From positions 1 through 58,286 of the forward strand of contig CALKCK010000008.1 in assembly GCA_938083195.1 (NCBI GenBank): 58,286 nt of DNA. The letters run 5' to 3'. Source of the stretch: an uncultured Pirellulaceae bacterium. GTDB taxonomy: Bacteria > Planctomycetota > Planctomycetia > Pirellulales > Pirellulaceae. The translations under genes and the position numbers were made by a program. How positions within the stretch are numbered: the first letter of the stretch is position 1; the number at the start of each line of letters is the position of its first letter. This document shows positions 42,733-52,778 of the stretch, one piece after another. Under the pieces are notes generated by a model. It did not search any database and had not been told where the DNA came from. It worked only from the letters and a program-made list of their open reading frames with translations.

Positions 42733-45183
42733 TTATTTGCTGTTTTCAGGTTTTGCATTTTTCACGTATTTGTTAAGCCATTCAATCATTTCAGCCTGCG
42801 TGTGTAAAACCGATTGTCTTGCCCGGTATCCGTGGGATTCGTGCGGTAGCATGCACAACCGAACCGTGCCTCCATTTCCCTTAATCGCTTGATACATTCG
42901 CTTCGATTGAATGGGAAAGGTGCCGCTGTTGTTGTCATTTTCTCCGTGAATTAAAAGGAGAGGCTCATTGATTTTGTCGGCATGCAAAAAGGGAGAAATG
43001 GAGTGGTAGATCCCTTTGGCTTGCCAGTAAGGTCGGCGCTCAGATTGAAACCCGAAAGGCGTGAGCGTGCGATTGTAAGCGCCGCTGCGGGCGACTCCCG
43101 CGTTGAATAAGTCTGAGTGGGCCATCAGGTTAGCTGTCATGAATGCTCCATAGCTATGTCCTCCAACGCAAGTGCGATTGGGGTCGGCGACTCCGAGTTC
43201 GACCGCTTTGTCGATCGCTGCTTTGGCTGCATCAACGATTTGCTCGATGAAGGTGTCGTTCATGGTTTCTGGATCGCCAATCACGGGCATGGTCGCAGCA
43301 TCCATGATGGCATAGCCCTGAGTTAGCAAAGTTAAATGCGAAATGCTTCGCATCCGGGTAAACTGAGACGGGCTGCCGGAAATTTGCGCCGCAGTTTTGG
43401 CATCACTAAATTCACGAGGGTAAGCCCAAACCAGTAATGGCAATCGTGTCCCCTGTTTGTAATTGGCCGGCAAGTAGAGTGTTGCTGAGAGTGGGACTCC
43501 ATCGGATCGCTCGTATTTCACTAGTTGTTTCTTAATTCCCCGAATTTGTGGTGTTGGGTCGGGGAAAGAGGTGAGTGCGATGTTGGATTGGTTGTTGAGG
43601 TCGCGTTGGAAATAGTTGGGAGGCGTCGTTGGGGTTTCACTGTTTGTAATGATAATTGGTTTATCGGAGTCACTACTTTTTACGATCGCCACGACCGAGT
43701 CGTAACTGCCTTCGGCGCACCGCCAGAGTCGTTCGGTTTCAAGGGTTTTGAGATTTTGGCGATCAATGAATGGAAGGTTGCCTTTGGGGGAAGCGCCTGC
43801 ACCTGTTCGATAAATCCAGTCACCATCTTGTCTTGCGATGGTGTGTCCTGTGGCATCGAGGACACCTACGACACTGCCTGGATCTCCATAGCGGTCACGG
43901 ATGCTGCGGTCGGTTAAGGCTTTGGGAGTCGCATCGGGAAGTTTCAGATCGTGTAATAGGGTTCGTACCCACCGTCGATCCCGGTCATATTCGGTGGTTG
44001 TTACCATTGATGGATCTGCGAAAAAAGAAATGCCAAAAGCTCGATGCTGCACTTTCAACAGTTCTAGTGGGGAATCATTGAATGGTGCTGCAAGGGTCAT
44101 GTAGGCATCCCGAAATGGGGTTTCAACGCTAGGGTCACCACCGTCGAGAGCTTCGTTCCATATCAGCGTTGCTTCGGTGCTCGATTTCCAAGTGACATTT
44201 CGAGGTCCCGTGCGAACTCCCTCAATAGGAATGTTTTCATCCATTGGTATATCGGCAACGACGAAAGAATTGGGTCCGGATGCGGCTGGATTTATTTTTT
44301 GTACCGTGATGTTTCTTGGGAAACTTCGATAGGTCATCAGGTAGCTGAAGGGTTTCTTGAGGTTTGTTGTGAGCACAAAATCGCCGCTCGGAGAAGGCGA
44401 CATGCTTGTGTACATTGTTGGCGATCCGATTGGCTGGACCGAACCATCCACTCCGACAAGAGACAATTGTGTGGTTGCGTAGTATTCAAATAAGGCTTCG
44501 TCGTGTGCGTTTTGGAGTAAGTCCTGATAGGTTCGAGTGGGTGATGTCTGTCCGTAAGATTCCTGAATGTTGGGGCCGACGGTAACTTTTGCGGGTGCCG
44601 GTTCATCGCCGTGATTTTCCGGAACCAAAAGACACAGCATTTGTTTTCCGTTAGGTAACCATCGCGGGCCTGCCATGATGGTGTTAAGTCGATTGGTCAG
44701 TAAGCGAGGTGTAGGATCGTCGACCGCGGCAACCCAGAGTTGTTGTCCTTGGTCGGTGACGACGGCAAAGGAGAAGTATTTCGAATTATGAGACCAATTG
44801 ATTCGCGAGATTTTTACGTCATCCGAAAGTTCGATTCTGATAGATGAATTGTTGTTTTTCACTAGGTTGTCGCGTTTGACGAGCGTTATTCCCCGATTGA
44901 AACTGGTTTGAAAGGGGCCATTGGATGTTGGATCAATTCTCATCCCTGCCAAAGCCAGCATGCGTCGTGAGACGTCCTCAATGTCCGGCATTGCATCGCG
45001 ATCGACGAGCAGCATCCACTCCCGGTTTGGACTAAAGCTGACTCCCGGTGCGGAAGGTGTGTCGATGATATCGACCACTGCTTGCGGAGGTAATTTGTAA
45101 CTGGATGACTGAGCCATTAGTTCCTCACAAGCAAAACTGAAACTGAAAAGACAGGCGAAACAAAAAATTAAGTTTGATTTCAT
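42733..45183 (-). CDS. Secreted S9-family peptidase, chloroplast-glutamyl-endopeptidase-like (CGEP/S9D)
   Basis: About 816 residues from ATG 45183, which starts a signal peptide (MKSNLIFCFACLFSFSFACEELMA); an earlier frame start at 45204 adds seven residues. The N-terminal half is a WD-like propeller. The C-terminal alpha/beta-hydrolase holds GGHSYGAFMTANL (Ser nucleophile), LLIHGENDNN (Asp) and LPHESHGYRARQS (His). The C-terminal sequence ARSGAYNRTLTPFGFQ and the pattern around it follow the plant chloroplast glutamyl endopeptidase and its bacterial relatives closely. It probably cleaves after Glu in partly unfolded proteins in the periplasm. Convergent with the LVIVD gene 62 bases away. Confidence 0.88.
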   Translation of the reverse strand: MKSNLIFCFACLFSFSFACEELMAQSSSYKLPPQAVVDIIDTPSAPGVSFSPNREWMLLVDRDAMPDIEDVSRRMLALAGMRIDPTSNGPFQTSFNRGITLVKRDNLVKNNNSSIRIELSDDVKISRINWSHNSKYFSFAVVTDQGQQLWVAAVDDPTPRLLTNRLNTIMAGPRWLPNGKQMLCLLVPENHGDEPAPAKVTVGPNIQESYGQTSPTRTYQDLLQNAHDEALFEYYATTQLSLVGVDGSVQPIGSPTMYTSMSPSPSGDFVLTTNLKKPFSYLMTYRSFPRNITVQKINPAASGPNSFVVADIPMDENIPIEGVRTGPRNVTWKSSTEATLIWNEALDGGDPSVETPFRDAYMTLAAPFNDSPLELLKVQHRAFGISFFADPSMVTTTEYDRDRRWVRTLLHDLKLPDATPKALTDRSIRDRYGDPGSVVGVLDATGHTIARQDGDWIYRTGAGASPKGNLPFIDRQNLKTLETERLWRCAEGSYDSVVAIVKSSDSDKPIIITNSETPTTPPNYFQRDLNNQSNIALTSFPDPTPQIRGIKKQLVKYERSDGVPLSATLYLPANYKQGTRLPLLVWAYPREFSDAKTAAQISGSPSQFTRMRSISHLTLLTQGYAIMDAATMPVIGDPETMNDTFIEQIVDAAKAAIDKAVELGVADPNRTCVGGHSYGAFMTANLMAHSDLFNAGVARSGAYNRTLTPFGFQSERRPYWQAKGIYHSISPFLHADKINEPLLLIHGENDNNSGTFPIQSKRMYQAIKGNGGTVRLCMLPHESHGYRARQSVLHTQAEMIEWLNKYVKNAKPENSK

Positions 45184-45621
45184 GCGTTCGGTTTTTGAAG
45201 ACAAATTTCTGATTGACGATTAGGTTCATTTTGACGGAAGTGAATTCAATCGACAAGCATATTGGTAAAGAGAAAGGTGAGAGCGAAAATCGAGAGTGGC
45301 TCTTGTTTTGTCGAGATTTTTGGCGATTGTGATTTAATGCCAGATTAGATTGGCCCTCTGCTTAATTAATTTTACAAGGGCGGGAGGGTAGGGTAGCAAA
45401 CCGAATGCCAAAATCCTCGCTGGAAAACTGAGGGGAAATGTCTGCATAAACTTGCGTTTGGCCTCAACTGGGCTTATCTTCGATCCCGCCAACTCGTGTG
45501 GAAGGATGTGCGTCAGTGGCGTTCGGCATCAATGAAATGAAAATAGCGTCTTGGTTGGCTGGTGTTATTTTCATCATTGAGAATGCGCTATTTGAAATAA
45601 TATGGTTTCTGGAGAGCAATT
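45184..45621. other. Divergent intergenic region
   Basis: Between the leftward S9 peptidase gene and the rightward PHP-type hydrolase gene. GGAGAG at 45611 precedes the GTG start of the latter. No coding frame with content, no clear hairpin; AT-rich in the middle. Both promoters should be here but are not resolvable by eye. Confidence 0.4.
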
Positions 45622-47004
45622 GTGATTCAAGTTTTGCCGTTACAGATAGCAGTTAAAGAGTTAGCAACTAAAGTTTGCCGCTCCGTGGGAAGACGGGTTT
45701 TTAAATGGAGCGTTATCGGAGTTGTTTGTCTTAATGTTTTTGCGGGCTTTAATTGGGTTGATGGTCAAGAACTGGCGACCCCCAAATACTGGCGGGGAAA
45801 TCTTCATACCCATTCGCTTTGGAGTGATGGAAATGATTTTCCGGAAATGATCTGCAAATGGTACTCGGACACGGGTTATCATTTCCTGGCTTTGACCGAT
45901 CACAATATTCTAAGTGAAGGCGAGCGATGGATGAATCTAGCGACCATTGAACAAAGGGCTGGAAAAGAGGCCATGCGAAAATACTTGTCAGCCTATGGTG
46001 AGGATTGGGTAGTCCAGCGGGAGGTTAAAACAGAAAAAAAACCGGAGTCAACGAAGCAGGTCCGCTTGCGGGGACTCGATGAGTTTCGGGATAAGTTTGA
46101 AGCGAAGAATGGTTTCTTGTTGATTGAGGCTGAGGAAATCAGTGATCGAGCGGAGGGGCGTCCCATTCATATGAATGCGATGAACTTAAGTTCCTTGATT
46201 TCACCGCTTGGTGGAGCTACGCCCGTTGAGGCAATCAACAACAATTTACGCGCAGCACAAGAGCAGGCAAAGAAAAACGGGGAGCCAATTATGGTTCACC
46301 TCAACCACCCTAATTTTGGTTGGGCGGTCACCGCAGAAGAGTTGGCAGCCGTGACGAACGAGCGTTTTTTCGAGCTTTATAATGGGCATCCGTCGGTCAA
46401 TCATTTGGGCGATGCGACTCGACCGGGTACCGAAAAAATGTGGGACATAGCCAACACGATTCGGATTGACCAGTTGAATTCAGATCCGATCTACGGGTTG
46501 GCGACCGACGATAGTCATCATTACCATAATCAAGCCAACCGTGACGCCACGACGGGCAGAGGCTGGATTATGGTAAAAGCAAATGAATTGAACACTGCCA
46601 AACTGATTGATTCAATGAATCGCGGTGATTTTTACAGTTCCAGCGGTGTTACCCTTGATTCAGTCGAAGCCGCTGCAAGTTCAGGTAAACAGCAGCTTCG
46701 TATTAAGATCAAACCAGTATCAGGGGTTAAGTTTACAACTCAGTTTATTGGTACACGGAAGGACTACAACAAAGAGGCGACAGCGAGGTTGGATAGTTCA
46801 GGAAAACCAATTCGCGCCACAAAAGTCTATTCCGATGATGTTGGTGTCGTTTTAAAAACGGTGGAAGGTGAAAATCCAAGTTACACACTAGCCGGTAACG
46901 AGCTTTTCGTTCGCGCCGTTGTCACTTCTGATCGTCCACATCCGAACCCTTCCTTCAAAAATCAAAAAGAGCAGGCCTGGACGCAGCCCGTTTTCTGGAA
47001 GTAG
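45622..47004 (+). CDS. PHP-domain metallohydrolase, CehA/McbA-like
   Basis: A 460-residue protein starting at GTG 45622 with GGAGAG five bases upstream. A signal or anchor (about 28-46, KWSVIGVVCLNVFAGFNW) precedes the PHP core: NLHTHSLWSDG (His62, His64), LALTDHNIL (Asp93, His94), LLIEAEEISD, MVHLNHPNFGW and ATDDSHHYHNQ, all metal ligands of the family. Relatives include the carbaryl hydrolases CehA/McbA and other phosphodiesterase-like enzymes. Substrate unknown. Its end is only about 31 bases from the convergent stop of the predicted selenoprotein gene, so the two tails face each other. Confidence 0.82.
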   Translation: MIQVLPLQIAVKELATKVCRSVGRRVFKWSVIGVVCLNVFAGFNWVDGQELATPKYWRGNLHTHSLWSDGNDFPEMICKWYSDTGYHFLALTDHNILSEGERWMNLATIEQRAGKEAMRKYLSAYGEDWVVQREVKTEKKPESTKQVRLRGLDEFRDKFEAKNGFLLIEAEEISDRAEGRPIHMNAMNLSSLISPLGGATPVEAINNNLRAAQEQAKKNGEPIMVHLNHPNFGWAVTAEELAAVTNERFFELYNGHPSVNHLGDATRPGTEKMWDIANTIRIDQLNSDPIYGLATDDSHHYHNQANRDATTGRGWIMVKANELNTAKLIDSMNRGDFYSSSGVTLDSVEAAASSGKQQLRIKIKPVSGVKFTTQFIGTRKDYNKEATARLDSSGKPIRATKVYSDDVGVVLKTVEGENPSYTLAGNELFVRAVVTSDRPHPNPSFKNQKEQAWTQPVFWK

Positions 47005-47034
47005 TAGGAGGCGGACAATTGCCTGCGAACTAAG

Positions 47035-47385
47035 TTATTCGAATCCGCCCTCGTAGATGGATAGCTCAAACTGGCCAGTAATCGATTCGATTGCGTGATC
47101 GGGATGAAATAGCTTGGGGTCGTAAATGGCAGTTGCGGTTTGTTGCTGCATGTCAGTGGTTGCTTCAACTACACCCGGTAGTTGTTTCAGTTGTTTTTCA
47201 ACATCTGAAGTTCAGGCAACCCCTCAGACCATGCCGTCGACAAAAAAAGTCACGCTCAAGAGTTCCGATTCTGTCGATGCAATTGTTGGCGATTCAGGCT
47301 GAGCGGTTTTTGAACCGCACCCAGTGCTCAAACCCAATGCGGCGATGGCAGTGATAAACAGTGCGATAGACGGGGAAGATTTCAT
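47035..47385 (-). CDS. Predicted selenoprotein: HMA-domain lipoprotein with two in-frame TGA (Sec54, Sec58)
   Basis: 116 residues if two in-frame TGA codons are read through. Residues 1-22 are a lipoprotein signal (lipobox LSTGC, Cys23). An acidic linker leads to a full heavy-metal-associated fold (about 44-112): SVTFFVDGMV, then TGA at 47224-47226, GVA, TGA at 47212-47214, then TSDVEKQLKQLPGVVEA, TATAIYDPK and HAIESITGQFELSIYE. In HMA proteins the loop after GMx carries the two metal-binding cysteines; both are TGA here, in C-x3-C spacing. Two independent Cys-to-stop mutations at exactly those positions, with the downstream frame intact, are unlikely. Sec insertion is the simplest reading. 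Neighbours give no clue to the metal; no Shine-Dalgarno is obvious. Confidence 0.75.
47166..47184 (-). promoter_or_regulatory. Candidate bacterial SECIS hairpin
   Basis: In the mRNA of the predicted selenoprotein, CAACTAC (47184-47178) pairs perfectly with GTAGTTG (47172-47166) around the loop CGGGT. The stem starts 27 bases after the second TGA, and the loop G is about 35 bases after it. Bacterial SECIS elements sit in the coding region just 3' of the UGA and need a G in a small apical loop, so this fits. A weaker hairpin (47186-47209, TTCA/TGAA and GTTG/CAAC with a three-base bulge, loop AAAAA) lies between and may serve the first TGA, but its loop lacks G. Confidence 0.5.
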
Positions 47386-47531
47386 GGTATTTCGAAAGGC
47401 TAGGGTTGAGAGAAGTCTGAAGGTGTCGTCAATAATCGAGGTCAAGCCTCCAATTATTAGAGACATTCTGCATCACTACTATAACACGATTTAATATTTG
47501 TGCTGAGGCAGCAAGCTCAGTGGAAGGTCGG

Positions 47532-48455
47532 CTAATCGGCAAGAGGTTTTTGCTCGGCTGGAGATAAGAATTCTTGAGCCGTCGTAAACCATTTGGCATG
47601 AATCGAATCGGCGATCGAGATGCGTAAGTCATCTCTGTTTTTATCGATTTCCTTATTCATACGCAGGACTAATTTTGGTTCCTTCTTTTCAATTTTCTCT
47701 TCGAGTTCGGAGCGAATGGCTTTCGTAATTTGTTGGCTGACTTCACCACCTAGTTTTCCAATCCTGTCAATGCGGAATTCGTCTAATACTATGTCGGCTT
47801 TTTTGACGACTGGAGAAACAACGAAGTCAGGTGGAAGTTTGAATGAGACGGGCTTTATTTCAAGATCCACCGAGACGACTAGTCGCAAACTTGCAAAACC
47901 TTCGGCGCTGACGCTGAATAATTGAACGCCGCGTAGCCATTTAGAATGCCGAACCTTCAGGCTGAGTTCGGAAACAAAATGAACTTCCAAAGCGAATTTA
48001 TTTTCTGCCGGCTCCCGCATATTCTTAATTTGGATTGAGAACTTTTCTTTGGGGTCGCGAAGTTGGACGGAGTAACGTGTCCAAGTTCCATCGTTCACTA
48101 ATTTCTTTCGACGCTTAGTTTCTATTTTCAGTCCTTCGCGTCGAAATTTAATGCCGTCCCAGCGCTCGACCTGTCTCCCCCAATCTTTTGTGTCTTCAAA
48201 TTCGTGGGGAATGTTTTCAAGAACGAGTCGAGTCAGGAGTTGGTCTATCTTTTCTCCTGCATCAGTTTGGGTTGAATTCGGAGTTCGATTAGAAACTTGA
48301 GCAGTCGGATTAGAAACTGCTGGAGTAGTCTGTTTGGCTTGAGCTTGAGTTGAGACAAAAGCAAGGATTACGAGAGTGCACTGGAAGACTAGCCAATGCA
48401 ATCGATGCCGCGCGGGTGATTGTTGTCGAATTGGAGTTTGTCGAATGAAAGGCAT
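47532..48455 (-). CDS. Exported hypothetical protein, unknown
   Basis: A 307-residue protein with an N-terminal segment (WLVFQCTLVILAFVSTQAQA) that serves as signal peptide. The rest is beta-rich, with charged strands (TRYSVQLRDPKEKFSIQIKNM, LRLVVSVDLEIKPVSFKLPPDF) and a helical C-terminal third containing EKIEKKEPKLVLRMNKEIDKNRDDLRI. I recognise no family. ATG at 48455. It is leftward, 146 bases upstream of the predicted selenoprotein gene, so the two might share a transcript, but no link of function is visible. No transmembrane segment beyond the N terminus. Confidence 0.7.
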   Translation of the reverse strand: MPFIRQTPIRQQSPARHRLHWLVFQCTLVILAFVSTQAQAKQTTPAVSNPTAQVSNRTPNSTQTDAGEKIDQLLTRLVLENIPHEFEDTKDWGRQVERWDGIKFRREGLKIETKRRKKLVNDGTWTRYSVQLRDPKEKFSIQIKNMREPAENKFALEVHFVSELSLKVRHSKWLRGVQLFSVSAEGFASLRLVVSVDLEIKPVSFKLPPDFVVSPVVKKADIVLDEFRIDRIGKLGGEVSQQITKAIRSELEEKIEKKEPKLVLRMNKEIDKNRDDLRISIADSIHAKWFTTAQEFLSPAEQKPLAD

Positions 48456-48832
48456 TTCGATTGGGGGGATAGAAAATCAGGATTACGAGTTTGGTGAGAT
48501 ATTCGACAATCGGCCACGGGCTAAACTTATCTATGGCTTATTTAGCTAAGTAAGACTAGAGCGAATTCAAGGCGTTGTGAGAGCATTGGCCGTCATGCTC
48601 AGCCCAAATGGTTGAAATTTAGCGCTTGCTGGCTCAAGCCGAAGAAACGGCTAGCAATTTCGAGAGAGCGAGATCAACCTTTGGCGAATTAAGAAAACGA
48701 TGGCGGCAAAAAATTCCATCGACGCGACTGAATGCGCTCTATTGATTCTGAAATTGATCCTGAAAATAAAACAGGATCCACGAAAAGCACTTGCCTTGCG
48801 TGGATCCTGTTTTCTTTATGATTGATGCTCGA
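48456..48832. other. Intergenic region holding the cold-shock gene terminator
   Basis: Between the cold-shock gene (ending 48833) and the hypothetical gene starting at 48455, both leftward. Besides the terminator hairpin (48768-48813) I see no gene or repeat. The promoter for the hypothetical gene should lie in 48470-48760. Confidence 0.5.
48768..48813 (-). terminator. Strong Rho-independent terminator of the cold-shock gene
   Basis: Perfect 15-bp inverted repeat: AAAACAGGATCCACG (48768-48782) and its complement (48799-48813), loop of 16 bases. On the minus strand the stem is followed by a T-rich tract. It lies about 20 bases after the stop of the leftward cold-shock gene. The near-symmetry means it could also stop rightward transcription. 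Confidence 0.9.
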
Positions 48833-49030
48833 TTAATCGACCACGCGAACACTCTCAGCTCGAGGACCTTTAGGCCCCTGTCCTTCAGAGTATTCTACTT
48901 TCTGACCTTCGCGAAGATTTTCGTAAGTCGTTTCTTCTAATGAAGAGTGGTGGAAAAAAATATCTCCTCGCTCCCCCTCAATGAAACCAAAACCCTTATC
49001 CGTTAACTTCTTTATCGTACCTTGCGGCAT
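48833..49030 (-). CDS. Cold-shock domain RNA chaperone
   Basis: A 65-residue protein of the CspA family that binds single-stranded RNA and melts secondary structure. It has the two RNA-binding motifs KGFGFIEG (RNP1) and DIFFHHSSL (RNP2), and ends in GPKGPRAESVRVVD. I chose the ATG at 49030 because GGGGAG sits eight bases upstream; the GTG at 49039 is too close to it. It has a long upstream leader of at least 150 bases, typical of temperature-regulated csp mRNAs, though no specific motif is identified. Followed by a strong terminator, so transcribed alone. Confidence 0.94.
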   Translation of the reverse strand: MPQGTIKKLTDKGFGFIEGERGDIFFHHSSLEETTYENLREGQKVEYSEGQGPKGPRAESVRVVD

Positions 49031-52079
<3,049 letters not shown>

Positions 52080-52107
52080 GTTTACGGTTGATAATTTAAT
52101 GGCATGA

Positions 52108-52704
52108 ATGGGCATGATGAATTTTGAGGTTTCGCTCCCGCAATGGGCTATTGAGGAAAATCAATTGCTGCCTAAGTTCATTCCTGAATGCGAACAGCGA
52201 ATGCGGACGGTAATCCGATTTGCCGAGATCAATTTGGACAAAAAAACCGGTGGCCCTTTTGCTGCCGGGATTTTTGAAAAGAATTCGGGAGAAGTGATAG
52301 GGATTGGAGTCAACCGGGTGGTGCCTTCCAATAATTCTTCGGCTCATGCTGAAATTGTTGCCATTTCGCTGGCTCAGAAAAAACTCTCAACATTTGATTT
52401 GGGTGGTCCGGAAATGCCGGACTATCAAATTGTCGTCAACGGAAGGCCGTGCGCCATGTGCTGCGGAGCGCTGCCTTGGTCGGGGGTTCGAAGTTTGGTG
52501 ATTGGAGCTTCGGGTGAACGGATTGAATCATTGACTGGGTTTGACGAAGGAGCAGTGCACCCCAATTGGCAGCAAGAGTTGGAATCGAGGGGAATAGAAG
52601 TTATCGAAAACGTGCTGGCCGAAGAAGCGGAAGTCGTGTTCCAGCGTTTTCGAGATCGTAATGAGCCAGTCTACAATGGCCGTTCCGGAGATGGGTTGAA
52701 GTGA
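52108..52704 (+). CDS. Cytidine/guanine-deaminase-type zinc hydrolase
   Basis: A 198-residue protein with the zinc deaminase signature: His80-Ala-Glu82 (SSAHAEIVAI) and Cys115-x2-Cys118 (GRPCAMCCG), which bind Zn and the catalytic water. The FAAGIFEKNSGEVIGIGVNRV strand and the length fit guanine deaminases or tRNA adenosine deaminase (TadA) relatives; the long C-terminal part (about 130-198) favours the guanine-deaminase-like branch. Substrate is not certain. ATG at 52108 (two further in-frame ATGs follow). It lies 28 bases after icd, same strand; convergent with treZ. Confidence 0.82.
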   Translation: MGMMNFEVSLPQWAIEENQLLPKFIPECEQRMRTVIRFAEINLDKKTGGPFAAGIFEKNSGEVIGIGVNRVVPSNNSSAHAEIVAISLAQKKLSTFDLGGPEMPDYQIVVNGRPCAMCCGALPWSGVRSLVIGASGERIESLTGFDEGAVHPNWQQELESRGIEVIENVLAEEAEVVFQRFRDRNEPVYNGRSGDGLK

Positions 52705-52778
52705 GCAACTTAGCTTGCTAATGAGTGGCAGTCTCGTGTTTTTGACATGCTTTGTCCCGGATTGAGACGGTGGAGGAG

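Noticed and set aside
47224..47466. An 80-codon frame read as a complete small protein ending at the first TGA
   Set aside because: The same frame goes on with a full HMA fold and no stop other than one more TGA at a metal-ligand position; the first 27 codons also precede the lipoprotein signal start. Truncation or simple pseudogene decay does not explain two stops exactly at the two ligand sites.
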